In this document: one piece after another, positions 46,321-54,484 of the stretch
Layout of the letters: every line of letters starts with the position of its first letter
Numbering within the stretch: position 1 is the first letter of the stretch
DNA from: Actinomycetes bacterium
Lineage (GTDB): Bacteria; Actinomycetota; Actinomycetes; DATJPE01
DNA length: 64,000 nt
Assembly (NCBI GenBank): GCA_035506535.1
Contig: DATJPE010000001.1
Span: 44,093 to 108,092 of the forward strand
Direction: 5' to 3'
Position numbers and translations under genes: made by a program
Notes under the pieces: model-generated
Database searches by the model: none
What the model saw: the letters and a program-made list of their open reading frames with translations, nothing else
What the model was told of the DNA's origin: nothing

Positions 46321-47639
46321 CCCAGGCCGACCCGTTCGATCACGTCGGCTCCCCGCATCAGGCCGTCTCGCCCGCGGACCGCGGCGCCGATGCGCTCCAG
46401 GCGGGCCCGCAGGACCGCGTCGTCGGCGATGCGGTCCACGGCGCCGACGAGCTCGTCGTCGTCGACGCCGTAGGTGTCGAGCCGAAGGCCGTACCCGAGC
46501 TCGTGGACGCGCTGGGCGTTGTCGTACTGGTCCCAGAAGAGCGGCAGCACGACCATGGGCTTGCCGAAGTGGAACGCCTCGGTCGTCGTGTTGTTGCCGC
46601 CGTGGGTGATCACCAGGTCGACCTGCGGCAGGACCGAGGTCTGCGGCACGAACTCCGCTCCCCACATCGTGTCCGGCAGGTCCAGCTCGTCGTGGCGGGG
46701 TCCCTTCGAGACGATGAAGCGGTGCCGGCTGCGGCCGAGCACGGCCACGAGCCGACGCATGAGGTCGACGTCCGCACTCCCCAGGGAGCCCAGCGAGAGG
46801 TAGACGAGCGCGCTGCCCTCGGGGCGCTCGCGAAGCTGCTCCGGCACCTCGAAGGTCGCGTCGGTGCGCCGGACGCTCGAGTCCAGCCGGTGCCAGGTCC
46901 GGTCGAGGGGGCGCGCGTCGGTGTAGTCCGCCTCGCGCGGGAAGACGTACAGGTTGGCCGTCGGCGAGGTGTGGACGAACTCCAGGTCGGGAAGCGGCGC
47001 CGCGCCCTGCTCCTGCACCCACGCGTCGAACTCCTGCCACATCGGGCGGTGGGTCCGGTCGTACTCGGCACGGAACGCGGCCCAGACGGACGGGTCGGCC
47101 GCGGGCAGCCCGGAGTACGCCGGGGGGATGCCTGGCCCGGGGACCTCGAGGGGGTTGCAGGAGACGATGCGCACGAAGGGGGCGCCGTACGTCGTCAGCG
47201 CCGGGAACGCCACCACGTTGTCCTCGACCACGACGTCGGGGCGAACCCGCTCGAGGATCTCGCGCAGCTGCGGCTCGCAGTAGCGCGCGCCGTCGATGAG
47301 GGCCTGCCACGTCGGCCGCATGAACGTCTCGAGCTGCTCGATCGTCGGCTTGCGGAACTCCGGCGCGGTGTCGCGGATGAAGTCCTTCCAGAACTGCCCG
47401 GCGTCGCCGCCGTCACCGTCCGCCGGCGGAGGAGCGAGGTGGACGAGGTCCTCCTCGAAGCCCAGCGCCGCCAGCCGGCCCTGCCAGGACGCCTCGGCCG
47501 CGAAGACGACGCGGTGACCGCGCCGGCGCAGCACGTCGCCGATGCCGATGCAGTTGTTGGTCGGCCCGTACGCCGACTCGGGCATGAACAGGACCGTCAG
47601 GGGAGCGCCCGCGGCGCCGTCGCCGACCATGGGAGGCAT
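46302..47639 (-). CDS. MGT-family (GT1) glycosyltransferase
   Basis: A 445-residue UDP-glycosyltransferase of the macrolide glycosyltransferase type. The donor-binding C-terminal domain shows VYLSLGSLGSADVDLMRR and the signature ITHGGNNTTTEAFHFGKPMV with PLFWDQYDNAQRV. The acceptor-binding N-terminus begins VLFMPESAYGPTNNCIGI and is family-typical but not diagnostic. The acceptor could be a lipid, a natural product or an antibiotic. It starts the glycosyltransferase-kinase-SIS-maf series. ATG 47639 is used; ATG 47630 is also in frame. Confidence 0.87.
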   Translation of the reverse strand: MPPMVGDGAAGAPLTVLFMPESAYGPTNNCIGIGDVLRRRGHRVVFAAEASWQGRLAALGFEEDLVHLAPPPADGDGGDAGQFWKDFIRDTAPEFRKPTIEQLETFMRPTWQALIDGARYCEPQLREILERVRPDVVVEDNVVAFPALTTYGAPFVRIVSCNPLEVPGPGIPPAYSGLPAADPSVWAAFRAEYDRTHRPMWQEFDAWVQEQGAAPLPDLEFVHTSPTANLYVFPREADYTDARPLDRTWHRLDSSVRRTDATFEVPEQLRERPEGSALVYLSLGSLGSADVDLMRRLVAVLGRSRHRFIVSKGPRHDELDLPDTMWGAEFVPQTSVLPQVDLVITHGGNNTTTEAFHFGKPMVVLPLFWDQYDNAQRVHELGYGLRLDTYGVDDDELVGAVDRIADDAVLRARLERIGAAVRGRDGLMRGADVIERVGLGRSSIG

Positions 47640-47649
47640 TCAACACGCG

Positions 47650-47868
47650 TCAGCGCGGGTAGCCCGATGCCAGCCACGACCCGCGTCCGGGGCCGAGGGG
47701 CGGCCTGATGTTGCGCGAGGGGCGCGCCCACCACGACCGCGCCGGCTGTGGCCGGCGTTCGGTGCGCTGCCGGGCCGCCACCACGGCGAGGGCCGCGACG
47801 AGCGCCGCGACCTCCTCGTCGCTGGCGTGTCCCCGCACGACTCGTACCGAGGGGGGATCGGCGCTCAC
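47650..47868 (-). CDS. accE: Acyl-CoA carboxylase epsilon subunit
   Basis: A 72-residue AccE-type protein starting [30 protein letters not shown] and ending with an Arg/Pro/Trp-rich [13 protein letters not shown] segment, the usual pattern of the small actinobacterial subunit that stabilises the AccA-AccD complex. GTG 47868 overlaps the pccB stop (GTGA), as accE5 does with accD5 in mycobacteria. It is the last gene of the pccB-accE pair. Confidence 0.9.
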   Translation of the reverse strand: MSADPPSVRVVRGHASDEEVAALVAALAVVAARQRTERRPQPARSWWARPSRNIRPPLGPGRGSWLASGYPR

Positions 47869-49460
47869 AGGGGGATGTTCCCGTGCTTGCGCGGCAGCCG
47901 GTTGCCCCGCTTGGTCCGCAGCGTGCGCAGCGCCCGCACGATGTGTTCACGGGTCTGGGAGGGCTCGATCACGGCGTCGACGTAGCCTCGCTCGGCGGCG
48001 ATGTAGGGGTTGAGCAGGGTGTCCTCGTAGTCGTTGATGAGGCGAGTGCGGGTGGCCTCGACGTCGTCGGCCTCGCGCAGCTCCGAGCGGTACAGGATGT
48101 TCACCGCCCCCTGCGCCCCCATGACGGCGATCTGCGCGGTCGGCCACGCGAGGTTGACGTCCGCGCCGAGGTGCTTGGAGCCCATGACGTCGTAGGCACC
48201 GCCGTACGCCTTGCGCGTGATGACCGTGACCAGCGGGACGGTTGCCTCCGCGTAGGCGTAGATGAGCTTGGCGCCGCGCCGGATGATGCCGTTCCACTCC
48301 TGGTCGGTCCCGGGGAGGAAGCCGGGGACGTCCACGAAGGTCAGCACCGGGATGTTGAACGCGTCGCAGCAGCGCACGAACCGGGCTGCCTTCTCCGAGG
48401 CGTCGATGTCCAGGGTGCCCGCGAGCTGCATCGGCTGGTTGGCGACCACCCCGACGGAGCGTCCCTCGACGCGCCCGAAGCCGATCACGATGTTCGGGGC
48501 GAACAGCGGCTGCACCTCGAGGAAGTCGCCCTCGTCGAGCACGGCCTCGATCACCTTGCGGATGTCGTAGGGGTGGTTCGCGGCGTCGGGGACCAGCGTG
48601 TCGAGCGCGAGGTCCTCCTCGGTGGGGGTGAGGTCCGCGGGCTCGTCGAATGTCGGCGGCTCGTCGAGGTTGTTGCTGGGCAGGAACGACAGCAGCGCCT
48701 TGACCAGGTCGATGGCCGCCGCCTCGTCCGGTGCGATGTGGTGGGCGACGCCGCTTCGTGAGTTGTGGGTACGTGCTCCGCCGAGCTCCTCGAACTCCAC
48801 GTCCTCACCCGTCACCGTCTTGATGACGTCGGGCCCGGTGATGAACATGTGCGAGGTCTGGTCGACCATGACGACGAAGTCGGTGATCGCGGGGGAGTAG
48901 ACCGCCCCGCCAGCGCAGGGGCCCATGATGAGCGAGATCTGCGGGACCACCCCGCTCGCGTGCACGTTGCGCTTGAAGATCTCGGCGTAGAGGCCGAGCG
49001 CGGCGACACCCTCCTGGATGCGCGCCCCGCCCGAGTCGTTGATGCCTACCACGGGGCAGCCGATGCGCAGCGCGAGGTCCATGACCTTGACGATCTTCTC
49101 GCCGTAGACCTCGCCGAGGCTGCCGCCGAAGACGGTGAAGTCCTGCGAGAACACCGCGATGGGCCGCCCGTCGACCGTGCCGTAGCCGGTGACCACGCCG
49201 TCGCCGTACGGGCGCTGCGCCTGCAGCCCGAAGTTGGTCGTCCGGTGGCGGGCCAGGGCGTCGAGCTCGACGAAGGAGCCCTCGTCGAGCAGCATCTCGA
49301 TGCGTTCCCGCGCCGTCCCCTTGCCGCGGGCGTGCTGCTTCTCGATGGCGACGACCGACCCGGCGTGGAAGGCCTCGTCGACCTTGTGCCGCAGCTGGGC
49401 GAGCTTGCCGGCGGTCGTGTGCAGGTCGGGGATCTCGGGGGGCACGGGCTCGGCGACCAT
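47865..49460 (-). CDS. pccB: Propionyl-CoA carboxylase beta subunit (carboxyltransferase)
   Basis: A 531-residue carboxyltransferase with two crotonase-like domains. [20 protein letters not shown] and [14 protein letters not shown] form the first acyl-CoA site, and [22 protein letters not shown] the carboxybiotin site. In [19 protein letters not shown], Asp at about residue 424 corresponds to Asp422 of Streptomyces coelicolor PccB, the residue linked to propionyl-CoA preference. It should make methylmalonyl-CoA, the substrate of the mutase at 11.3-12.9 kb. It is divergent from birA and followed by accE. Confidence 0.94.
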   Translation of the reverse strand: MVAEPVPPEIPDLHTTAGKLAQLRHKVDEAFHAGSVVAIEKQHARGKGTARERIEMLLDEGSFVELDALARHRTTNFGLQAQRPYGDGVVTGYGTVDGRPIAVFSQDFTVFGGSLGEVYGEKIVKVMDLALRIGCPVVGINDSGGARIQEGVAALGLYAEIFKRNVHASGVVPQISLIMGPCAGGAVYSPAITDFVVMVDQTSHMFITGPDVIKTVTGEDVEFEELGGARTHNSRSGVAHHIAPDEAAAIDLVKALLSFLPSNNLDEPPTFDEPADLTPTEEDLALDTLVPDAANHPYDIRKVIEAVLDEGDFLEVQPLFAPNIVIGFGRVEGRSVGVVANQPMQLAGTLDIDASEKAARFVRCCDAFNIPVLTFVDVPGFLPGTDQEWNGIIRRGAKLIYAYAEATVPLVTVITRKAYGGAYDVMGSKHLGADVNLAWPTAQIAVMGAQGAVNILYRSELREADDVEATRTRLINDYEDTLLNPYIAAERGYVDAVIEPSQTREHIVRALRTLRTKRGNRLPRKHGNIPL

Positions 49461-49503
49461 GGGCGTGTGCGTCTCCTCGGCAGCGGCGGCGGCCAGCGGG
49501 CCG

Positions 49504-49509
49504 TAGCGT
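49504..49509 (+). promoter_or_regulatory. -10 element of birA, leaderless type
   Basis: TAGCGT lies 6 bases before GTG 49516. The pccB start is only 55 bases away on the other strand. Confidence 0.5.
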
Positions 49510-49515
49510 AGTCCG

Positions 49516-50319
49516 GTGCTCGAGACGCTGGACGCTCAGCGGGTCGAGGAGCTGCTGCGGCCGGGCGGTCCGTGGACCCGGCTGGCGTTCGTCGCCGAGA
49601 CCGGGTCGACCAACACCGACCTCGCCCACTGGGCGCGGGAGGGGCGTGCCGAGGCCGGCACGGTGCTCGTGACCGAGCTGCAGCGGGCCGGGAAGGGCCG
49701 GCAGGGACGTGGCTGGCAGGCTCCGCCCGGACGCGCGCTCACCTTCTCGTCACTGCTGCACCCGAAGGTGCCCGCACCGCGCTGGGGCTGGCTCCCGCTG
49801 CTCGCCGGCATCTCCCTGCGCGACGCGGTCACCGAGGCGACCGGCGTGTCGGCCCGGTTGAAGTGGCCCAACGACCTGCTCGCGCCCGACGGACGCAAGC
49901 TGGCGGGGGTCCTCGCCGAGCGGGTCGAGGTGGGCGAGGCCGCGCTGGCCGTGATCGGGATCGGTCTCAACGTGTCCCAGCGCGACGACGAGCTGCCGGC
50001 ACCGTCGGCCACGTCGCTCGTCCTCGCCGGAGCAGGTGAGGTGGACCGTGAGTCACTTCTGGCGCGGATCCTCGACGAGCTGGGCGCGCGGCTGCTCGCC
50101 TGGGAGGCGGCGGGCGGGGACCCGGACCAGGGACTGCGGAAGGCGTATCGGCAGTGCTCGGCGACGCTGGGCACCCTGGTGCGCGTGGCCCTGCCGACGG
50201 GCGACGTCCTCGCCGGCACCGCGCTCGACGTGGACCACGAGGGGTGCCTGGTCGTGCGTCCCGAGGGCTCAGCCGAGGTCGTCGCTGTCGCGGCCGGGGA
50301 CGTGGTGCACGTCCGCTGA
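49516..50319 (+). CDS. birA: Biotin--[acetyl-CoA-carboxylase] ligase
   Basis: A 267-residue class I biotin protein ligase without an N-terminal DNA-binding domain, so not a repressor. [10 protein letters not shown] begins the catalytic domain, [14 protein letters not shown] is the biotinyl-AMP loop (GRGRxGR type), and [20 protein letters not shown] with IGIGLNVSQ completes the site. The C-terminal SH3-like domain is present. It biotinylates Lys548 of the carboxylase alpha subunit. GTG 49516 is divergent from pccB, matching the M. tuberculosis accD5/birA layout. Confidence 0.95.
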   Translation: MLETLDAQRVEELLRPGGPWTRLAFVAETGSTNTDLAHWAREGRAEAGTVLVTELQRAGKGRQGRGWQAPPGRALTFSSLLHPKVPAPRWGWLPLLAGISLRDAVTEATGVSARLKWPNDLLAPDGRKLAGVLAERVEVGEAALAVIGIGLNVSQRDDELPAPSATSLVLAGAGEVDRESLLARILDELGARLLAWEAAGGDPDQGLRKAYRQCSATLGTLVRVALPTGDVLAGTALDVDHEGCLVVRPEGSAEVVAVAAGDVVHVR

Positions 50320-50342
50320 GTGTGTCGGGACCCTCGTTCTGC

Positions 50343-50348
50343 CACCAT
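50343..50348 (+). promoter_or_regulatory. Possible -10 element of the PH-domain gene
   Basis: CACCAT lies 8 bases before ATG 50357. Weak; read-through from birA is also possible. Confidence 0.3.
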
Positions 50349-50356
50349 GCTTGGCC

Positions 50357-50890
50357 ATGGCCTACCCAGCGAAGCTGCTCGCCTCCGGAGAACGGATCGA
50401 GTTCGAGATGCGTCAGCACTGGCGCGCCCTGGTGACGCCGGCCATCGTGCTGGTGGCGATCGTCGCCGGGACGACGTACCTGCTCACCGTCATGCCCGGG
50501 GGCGACACCGGCAAGTACCTGACCTGGCTGGTGCTCATCGTGGCGCTGGTGCTCATCGTGCGCTACGTGGTCAAGCCGTTCCTTGGCTGGATGACCAGCC
50601 AATACGTCTTCACCGACCGCCGCATCATCACCCGTACCGGGATCCTCTCGCGCAGCGGGCGTGACATGGCGCTGTCGAAGGTCAACGACGTCTCCTTCGA
50701 CTACAACCTGCTGGAGCGCCTGCTGAACTGCGGGACCCTGAGGGTCGCCTCCGCCTCCGACGACGACCTCGTGATCAGCAACCTGCCGCACGTCGAGGAG
50801 GTGCAGCGCGAGATCTACCGGCTGCGCGAGGCCGACGACGAGCGCCGCCGCGCGGGCGGCCACGGGGAGGCGGCCGTCTCGGACGACTGA
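50357..50890 (+). CDS. Bacterial PH-domain (DUF304/bPH2) membrane protein
   Basis: A 177-residue protein. A soluble start (PAKLLASGERIEFEMRQHWR) is followed by two adjacent hydrophobic helices (about residues 28-45 and 56-74) and a bPH2 domain (about 78-150) with the typical YVFTDRRIITRTGILSRSG and FDYNLLERLL. The tail is charged. The function is unknown; members are thought to be membrane-associated. The birA-PH-GtrA-purK order of M. tuberculosis (Rv3279c-Rv3276c) is kept here except that 6.9 kb separate this gene from gtrA. Confidence 0.88.
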   Translation: MAYPAKLLASGERIEFEMRQHWRALVTPAIVLVAIVAGTTYLLTVMPGGDTGKYLTWLVLIVALVLIVRYVVKPFLGWMTSQYVFTDRRIITRTGILSRSGRDMALSKVNDVSFDYNLLERLLNCGTLRVASASDDDLVISNLPHVEEVQREIYRLREADDERRRAGGHGEAAVSDD

Positions 50891-50969
50891 GCCCTGTCGC
50901 CGCGGCCCTGTCGCCGGCGCTGCTCCGGGCGGGTGAGACTCGCCCTTCCCGGGCGGCGTTCGGGGGACG

Positions 50970-50975
50970 TAGCGT
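50970..50975 (+). promoter_or_regulatory. -10 element upstream of the GGDEF gene pair
   Basis: TAGCGT predicts a leader of about 105 bases before GTG 51089, which carries gggaggtggg. No c-di-GMP riboswitch pattern was recognised in it. Confidence 0.35.
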
Positions 50976-51088
50976 CAGGCCCCAGTCTCGACCGGCCGAG
51001 GACGATGCCGGGGGATCCTTCCGCGTGTCGGGAGGAGATGCTGTTCTAGGGAGCGGTCGAGCAGCGGCCGGCCGGGAGGTGGGTAGCC

Positions 51089-52756
51089 GTGGAGGGCGAG
51101 GTCACCCTCGGGCATCCGCCTGTCGACAGGCAGACGGACACCTCGCGCCGACTCGCCGCCCTCGTCGAGATCGCCAAGGTCGTCGCGAGCGCGGAGGCCT
51201 TCGACGAGGTGCTGCGGCTGACCGCCGAGGCCGCTCTGCAGGCGCTCGGGGCGGCCAGCGTGTCGGTCTCGGTCTGGGAGCGCGACCGGGGCCGGGTACG
51301 CGCGCTGCTCAACGTGGGCGACCTCGGCCCGGGCGAGGTCCCGGAGCCGGTCGATGAGTTCTACCTGGTCGACGAGTACGGCGTCGTCGAGCCGCTCTTC
51401 GAGGACGCCATCCCCTATCTGCAGACGCTGCACGACGACCCCTCGAGTCCCGGGATCGACGCCGGGGTCGCCGGCCTGCTGCGCCAGCTCGGCAAGGGCT
51501 CGTGCATGGGGGTCCCGATCGTCCTCGAGGGCCGGGTCTGGGGTGAGCTGTTCGCCACGCGCTACGTGGAGGACCCGCCCTACACCGCCGCCGACATCGA
51601 CTACGCGCTGGCCGTGTCCGGCCAGATCGCGGCCGGCGTCGCGCAGGTCCAGCACCTGGAGCGGGTGGCCCGGCTGGCCTACACCGACCCGCTGACCGGT
51701 CTGGCCAACCGCCGGGCCATCGACGACCGGCTGGACGCGGCGCTGGCCCACCACCGCCTCGACCAGCGGACCGTCAGCCTCGTCGTGGTCGACGTCAACG
51801 GGCTGAAGCGGATCAACGACCAGCGCGGCCACGACGCCGGCGACCGCGCGCTGGTGCACGTGGCCGGGCTGCTGTCCGCCGCGGCCGGGCTCGCGCCGGG
51901 CAGCCTGGCCGGGCGTACCGGCGGCGATGAGTTCTGCGTCGTCCTGGAGGGCAGCGACGCCGACCTCGCCGCGATGGTCGCCGAGGACCTCTGTCGTCGG
52001 GCCGCCGCCAGCCTCGACGAGGGCGTCGCCTGCGGCGTGGCGTCGACCGGTGACCCGGTCGGCCCCGTGGAGACCCCGGCCCGGCTGTTCCGGCTCGCCG
52101 ACGCCGCCCAGATGCGCGCCAAGCGCAGCCGGTCGCGCCGCCCGGTCATCGCCGGGCGAGGGCTCCCGGATGACGCCACGGTGCGGTTGGCCGACGTACG
52201 CACCCCTGCCGGGCACGATCGTCGACGGCTGCGCTCGCGCAAGACGGCCGACGCGGTCCGCGTTCTCGACGACGTCGTCGAGTCCCTCGACCACCACCCG
52301 GGCCGCGACTCCGCTGGCCGCATGGAGGTGGTGGCGGACACCGTCGCCCGCCTCGTCGACGCCTCTGCCTGGTGCGTCAGCCACGAGCTGCCCGGGACCG
52401 GCGTCGTCGGCACGGTGACGTTCTCCTCCTTCCGCAGCTCGGCCGACCACGCCGCGGGACGCAGCGAGTTCTGGAACCCGGCCAACTCCGACTACGCGCT
52501 GGCGGACTACCCGGTGACGGCGGCCGCGCTGGACGGCGCCGGCGTCGTCCTCGACGTGGCCAGCGCCGACTGCGACCCGGCTGAGCAGACCCTGCTGGCG
52601 GGTGCGGGCTACACGCGCAACCTCATGGCCGGCGGGCGGGACCGCGACGGCGTGGGCTGGCTGCTCGAGGTCTTCACCGACGAGATCAGCGCCGGAGTCG
52701 ACCACCTCGGACCCACGCTGCGCGCCCTCGTGGCCGTCGCGCTCGCCGGGCCGTGA
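51089..52756 (+). CDS. GAF-GGDEF diguanylate cyclase with C-terminal sensor-like region
   Basis: A 555-residue cytosolic protein. A GAF domain (about 20-190) is joined by a short helix to a GGDEF domain (about 195-350) with YTDPLTGLANRRAIDDRL and the active loop GGDEF at 278-282. A C-terminal part (about 385-555) resembles a second degenerate GAF module. The inhibitory RxxD that would precede GGDEF is absent (LAPGS), so no product inhibition is expected. The active site has DVNGLKRIND, a variant of DxDxFKxxND. It probably makes c-di-GMP in response to a small ligand. Its stop overlaps the next GGDEF gene. Confidence 0.88.
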   Translation: MEGEVTLGHPPVDRQTDTSRRLAALVEIAKVVASAEAFDEVLRLTAEAALQALGAASVSVSVWERDRGRVRALLNVGDLGPGEVPEPVDEFYLVDEYGVVEPLFEDAIPYLQTLHDDPSSPGIDAGVAGLLRQLGKGSCMGVPIVLEGRVWGELFATRYVEDPPYTAADIDYALAVSGQIAAGVAQVQHLERVARLAYTDPLTGLANRRAIDDRLDAALAHHRLDQRTVSLVVVDVNGLKRINDQRGHDAGDRALVHVAGLLSAAAGLAPGSLAGRTGGDEFCVVLEGSDADLAAMVAEDLCRRAAASLDEGVACGVASTGDPVGPVETPARLFRLADAAQMRAKRSRSRRPVIAGRGLPDDATVRLADVRTPAGHDRRRLRSRKTADAVRVLDDVVESLDHHPGRDSAGRMEVVADTVARLVDASAWCVSHELPGTGVVGTVTFSSFRSSADHAAGRSEFWNPANSDYALADYPVTAAALDGAGVVLDVASADCDPAEQTLLAGAGYTRNLMAGGRDRDGVGWLLEVFTDEISAGVDHLGPTLRALVAVALAGP

Positions 52757-54258
52757 CCGGACCCGACCGCGTGCCGGCCGGCCCGGGGGCGTCGGAAGCG
52801 GGCGACCGGCTGGCCGGGTTGGCCCGCCTCGCCCGGGCCCTGGTACCCGCGCGCACCGTGGTCCAGGTCGCCGAGGTCGCCGCCCACGAGGCGCGCTTCG
52901 CCTTCGGCGCCCGCATCGCCGCGATCGGGCGCTTCGAGCTCGAGCGTGGCTCGCTGCGGGTGCTGGTCACGGCGGGGGACCTGAGCGCGGCGGAGCGCGC
53001 GCGCCACGCCGACGACGTACGCACCCTCGCCGACCACCCCGAGTTCGCCGCCCTCGCCGCCGACGCCGCCCCGTGGGTGGCCTCCCTCGACGACCCGCTC
53101 GTCTCGCCGGCCGCCCGCCAGGACCTCACGTCGGACGGCAGCCGGTCCGCGCTCGGCGTGCCGATCGTCCACGACGGCAGCGTCTGGGGTGCGCTGCTCG
53201 TGCGCCGCGGTCCCGACGCCGCCTCCTTCGGCCCCGGTGACCTGGACTTCGCGGTCGCCTTCGCCGGGCTGATCTCGGCGGGTCTCGGGCAGGTCGAGCA
53301 CGTGGCCCGGGTCCGGCGCCTGGCCTACTCCGACCCGCTGACCGGGCTGGGCAACCGCCGGCTCATCGAGGAACGCCTCGAGCGCCTGCTCGGGTCCGCC
53401 GACCACGGCCCGGTCGCCCTGGTGATGGCCGACGTCAACGGCCTCAAGGCGGCCAACGACGCCTTCACCCACGCCCAGGGCGACCAGGCGTTGCGGGCCA
53501 TCGCGGCCGCCCTGTCACGAGCGGCCGGGCGGCACCCCGGCTCGCTGGCGGGGCGCATCGGCGGGGACGAGTTCTGCGTCGTGGTCGAGGGCGACGCCGA
53601 CGACGCGCTCGCGGTGGCCGAGGACTTCCTGCACCTGGCCACCGACGTCCCCTACATCCGCGGCGTGGCCGTCGGCGTGGCCAGCAGCAGCCTCGCCCCC
53701 GGCCCGGTCACCCGTGAGCAGCTGCTCTCCTGGGCGGACGAGGCGCAGTACGCGGCCAAGGCGGCCGGCTCGGCGCGACCGGTGGTCGCCGGTCGCGACG
53801 CGGTCGGCCGCCCCGAGCGGCGCCGTTGGCGTGGCCGGCCGGGCTCGGACCTGCTGCCCCGCGTCCTCGCGGACCTGGCCAGGGAGGCCGGTCCCAGCCC
53901 CGCGGACCGTCTGGCGTTCTTGGCGCGGACGATCTGCGAGGAGGTCGGCGCGGAGTCGTGGGTCGTCTCCCGCGTGAGCGACGGCGCCGCCACGCCGGTG
54001 GTCTCCTCCGCGGGCGAGCCCCGGATGGCGTTGCCGTGGCCGTCCGGCGCGGTCTGGGTACGCGCGGCCGCCACGTCGGGGGCCGAGCTCCTCGCGGGCG
54101 ACCCGGACGCGCCGCTCGCCGAGGTGCGGGGGCGGCTGCGCGTCGGTTTCGTGCAGGTGGGCGACTGGGTGGTCGAGCTGGCCTCCGACGCCGACGCCAC
54201 CCTGCTCGGCGTCCTGCCGACCCTGCGCGCTCTCGCCGCCGTCGCCGTCGTCGGCTGA
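52753..54258 (+). CDS. GAF-GGDEF diguanylate cyclase-like protein, paralogue
   Basis: A 501-residue paralogue of the preceding protein with the same order: GAF (about 20-180), GGDEF (about 190-345; YSDPLTGLGNRRLIEERL, GGDEF at 270-274) and a C-terminal sensor-like region (about 370-501). The substrate-binding segment reads DVNGLKAANDAFTHAQGDQ, and there is no RxxD I-site (HPGS). GTG 52753 overlaps the upstream stop, so the two are made together and may form heterodimers. The tandem arrangement suggests duplication of one gene. Confidence 0.87.
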   Translation: MTGPDRVPAGPGASEAGDRLAGLARLARALVPARTVVQVAEVAAHEARFAFGARIAAIGRFELERGSLRVLVTAGDLSAAERARHADDVRTLADHPEFAALAADAAPWVASLDDPLVSPAARQDLTSDGSRSALGVPIVHDGSVWGALLVRRGPDAASFGPGDLDFAVAFAGLISAGLGQVEHVARVRRLAYSDPLTGLGNRRLIEERLERLLGSADHGPVALVMADVNGLKAANDAFTHAQGDQALRAIAAALSRAAGRHPGSLAGRIGGDEFCVVVEGDADDALAVAEDFLHLATDVPYIRGVAVGVASSSLAPGPVTREQLLSWADEAQYAAKAAGSARPVVAGRDAVGRPERRRWRGRPGSDLLPRVLADLAREAGPSPADRLAFLARTICEEVGAESWVVSRVSDGAATPVVSSAGEPRMALPWPSGAVWVRAAATSGAELLAGDPDAPLAEVRGRLRVGFVQVGDWVVELASDADATLLGVLPTLRALAAVAVVG

Positions 54259-54310
54259 CCGCCCCCCTGGCACCCCACCCCTCTGGCAACTCCACCCCTC
54301 TTTGATGCGA

Positions 54311-54355
54311 TGAACGCGGCGTTCTTCCAATAGGGCCGACGGAACGCCGCGTTCA
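54311..54355. terminator. Stem-loop downstream of the second GGDEF gene (element A2)
   Basis: A perfect 14-bp inverted repeat (54311-54324 with 54342-54355) with a 17-base loop starting TTCC. The reverse complement matches element A1 in both arms and in 12 of 18 central bases, and both are 45 bases long from the shared TGAACGC to its complement. Confidence 0.75.
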
Positions 54356-54472
54356 GTCGCGATCGGCGGGTCCGGGGATGGGCGGGTCCGGGGTCGGGCG
54401 GGGCTGGGGTCCGGCGGTGGGTTCGGGGTCGGGTGGCGGCGGGCCGTGGGCGGCGGGGACCCGCCCGGGGCT

Positions 54473-54478
54473 TAGCCT
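54473..54478 (+). promoter_or_regulatory. -10 element of the second carboxyltransferase gene, leaderless type
   Basis: TAGCCT lies 6 bases before ATG 54485, the same hexamer as at mdh. Confidence 0.5.
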
Positions 54479-54484
54479 CGGGGC

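Noticed and set aside
46306..47310. Extended kinase frame reaching into the glycosyltransferase gene
   Set aside because: The extension is antisense-type composition without homology; the glycosyltransferase occupies the region in another frame.
51036..51049. Three-codon upstream ORF (ATG CTG TTC TAG) behind ggaggag
   Set aside because: The Shine-Dalgarno run abuts the ATG with almost no spacing, so initiation is unlikely; probably chance.
50976..51088. c-di-GMP riboswitch in the leader of the GGDEF genes
   Set aside because: No GEMM-type conserved core was recognised in the leader of about 105 bases.
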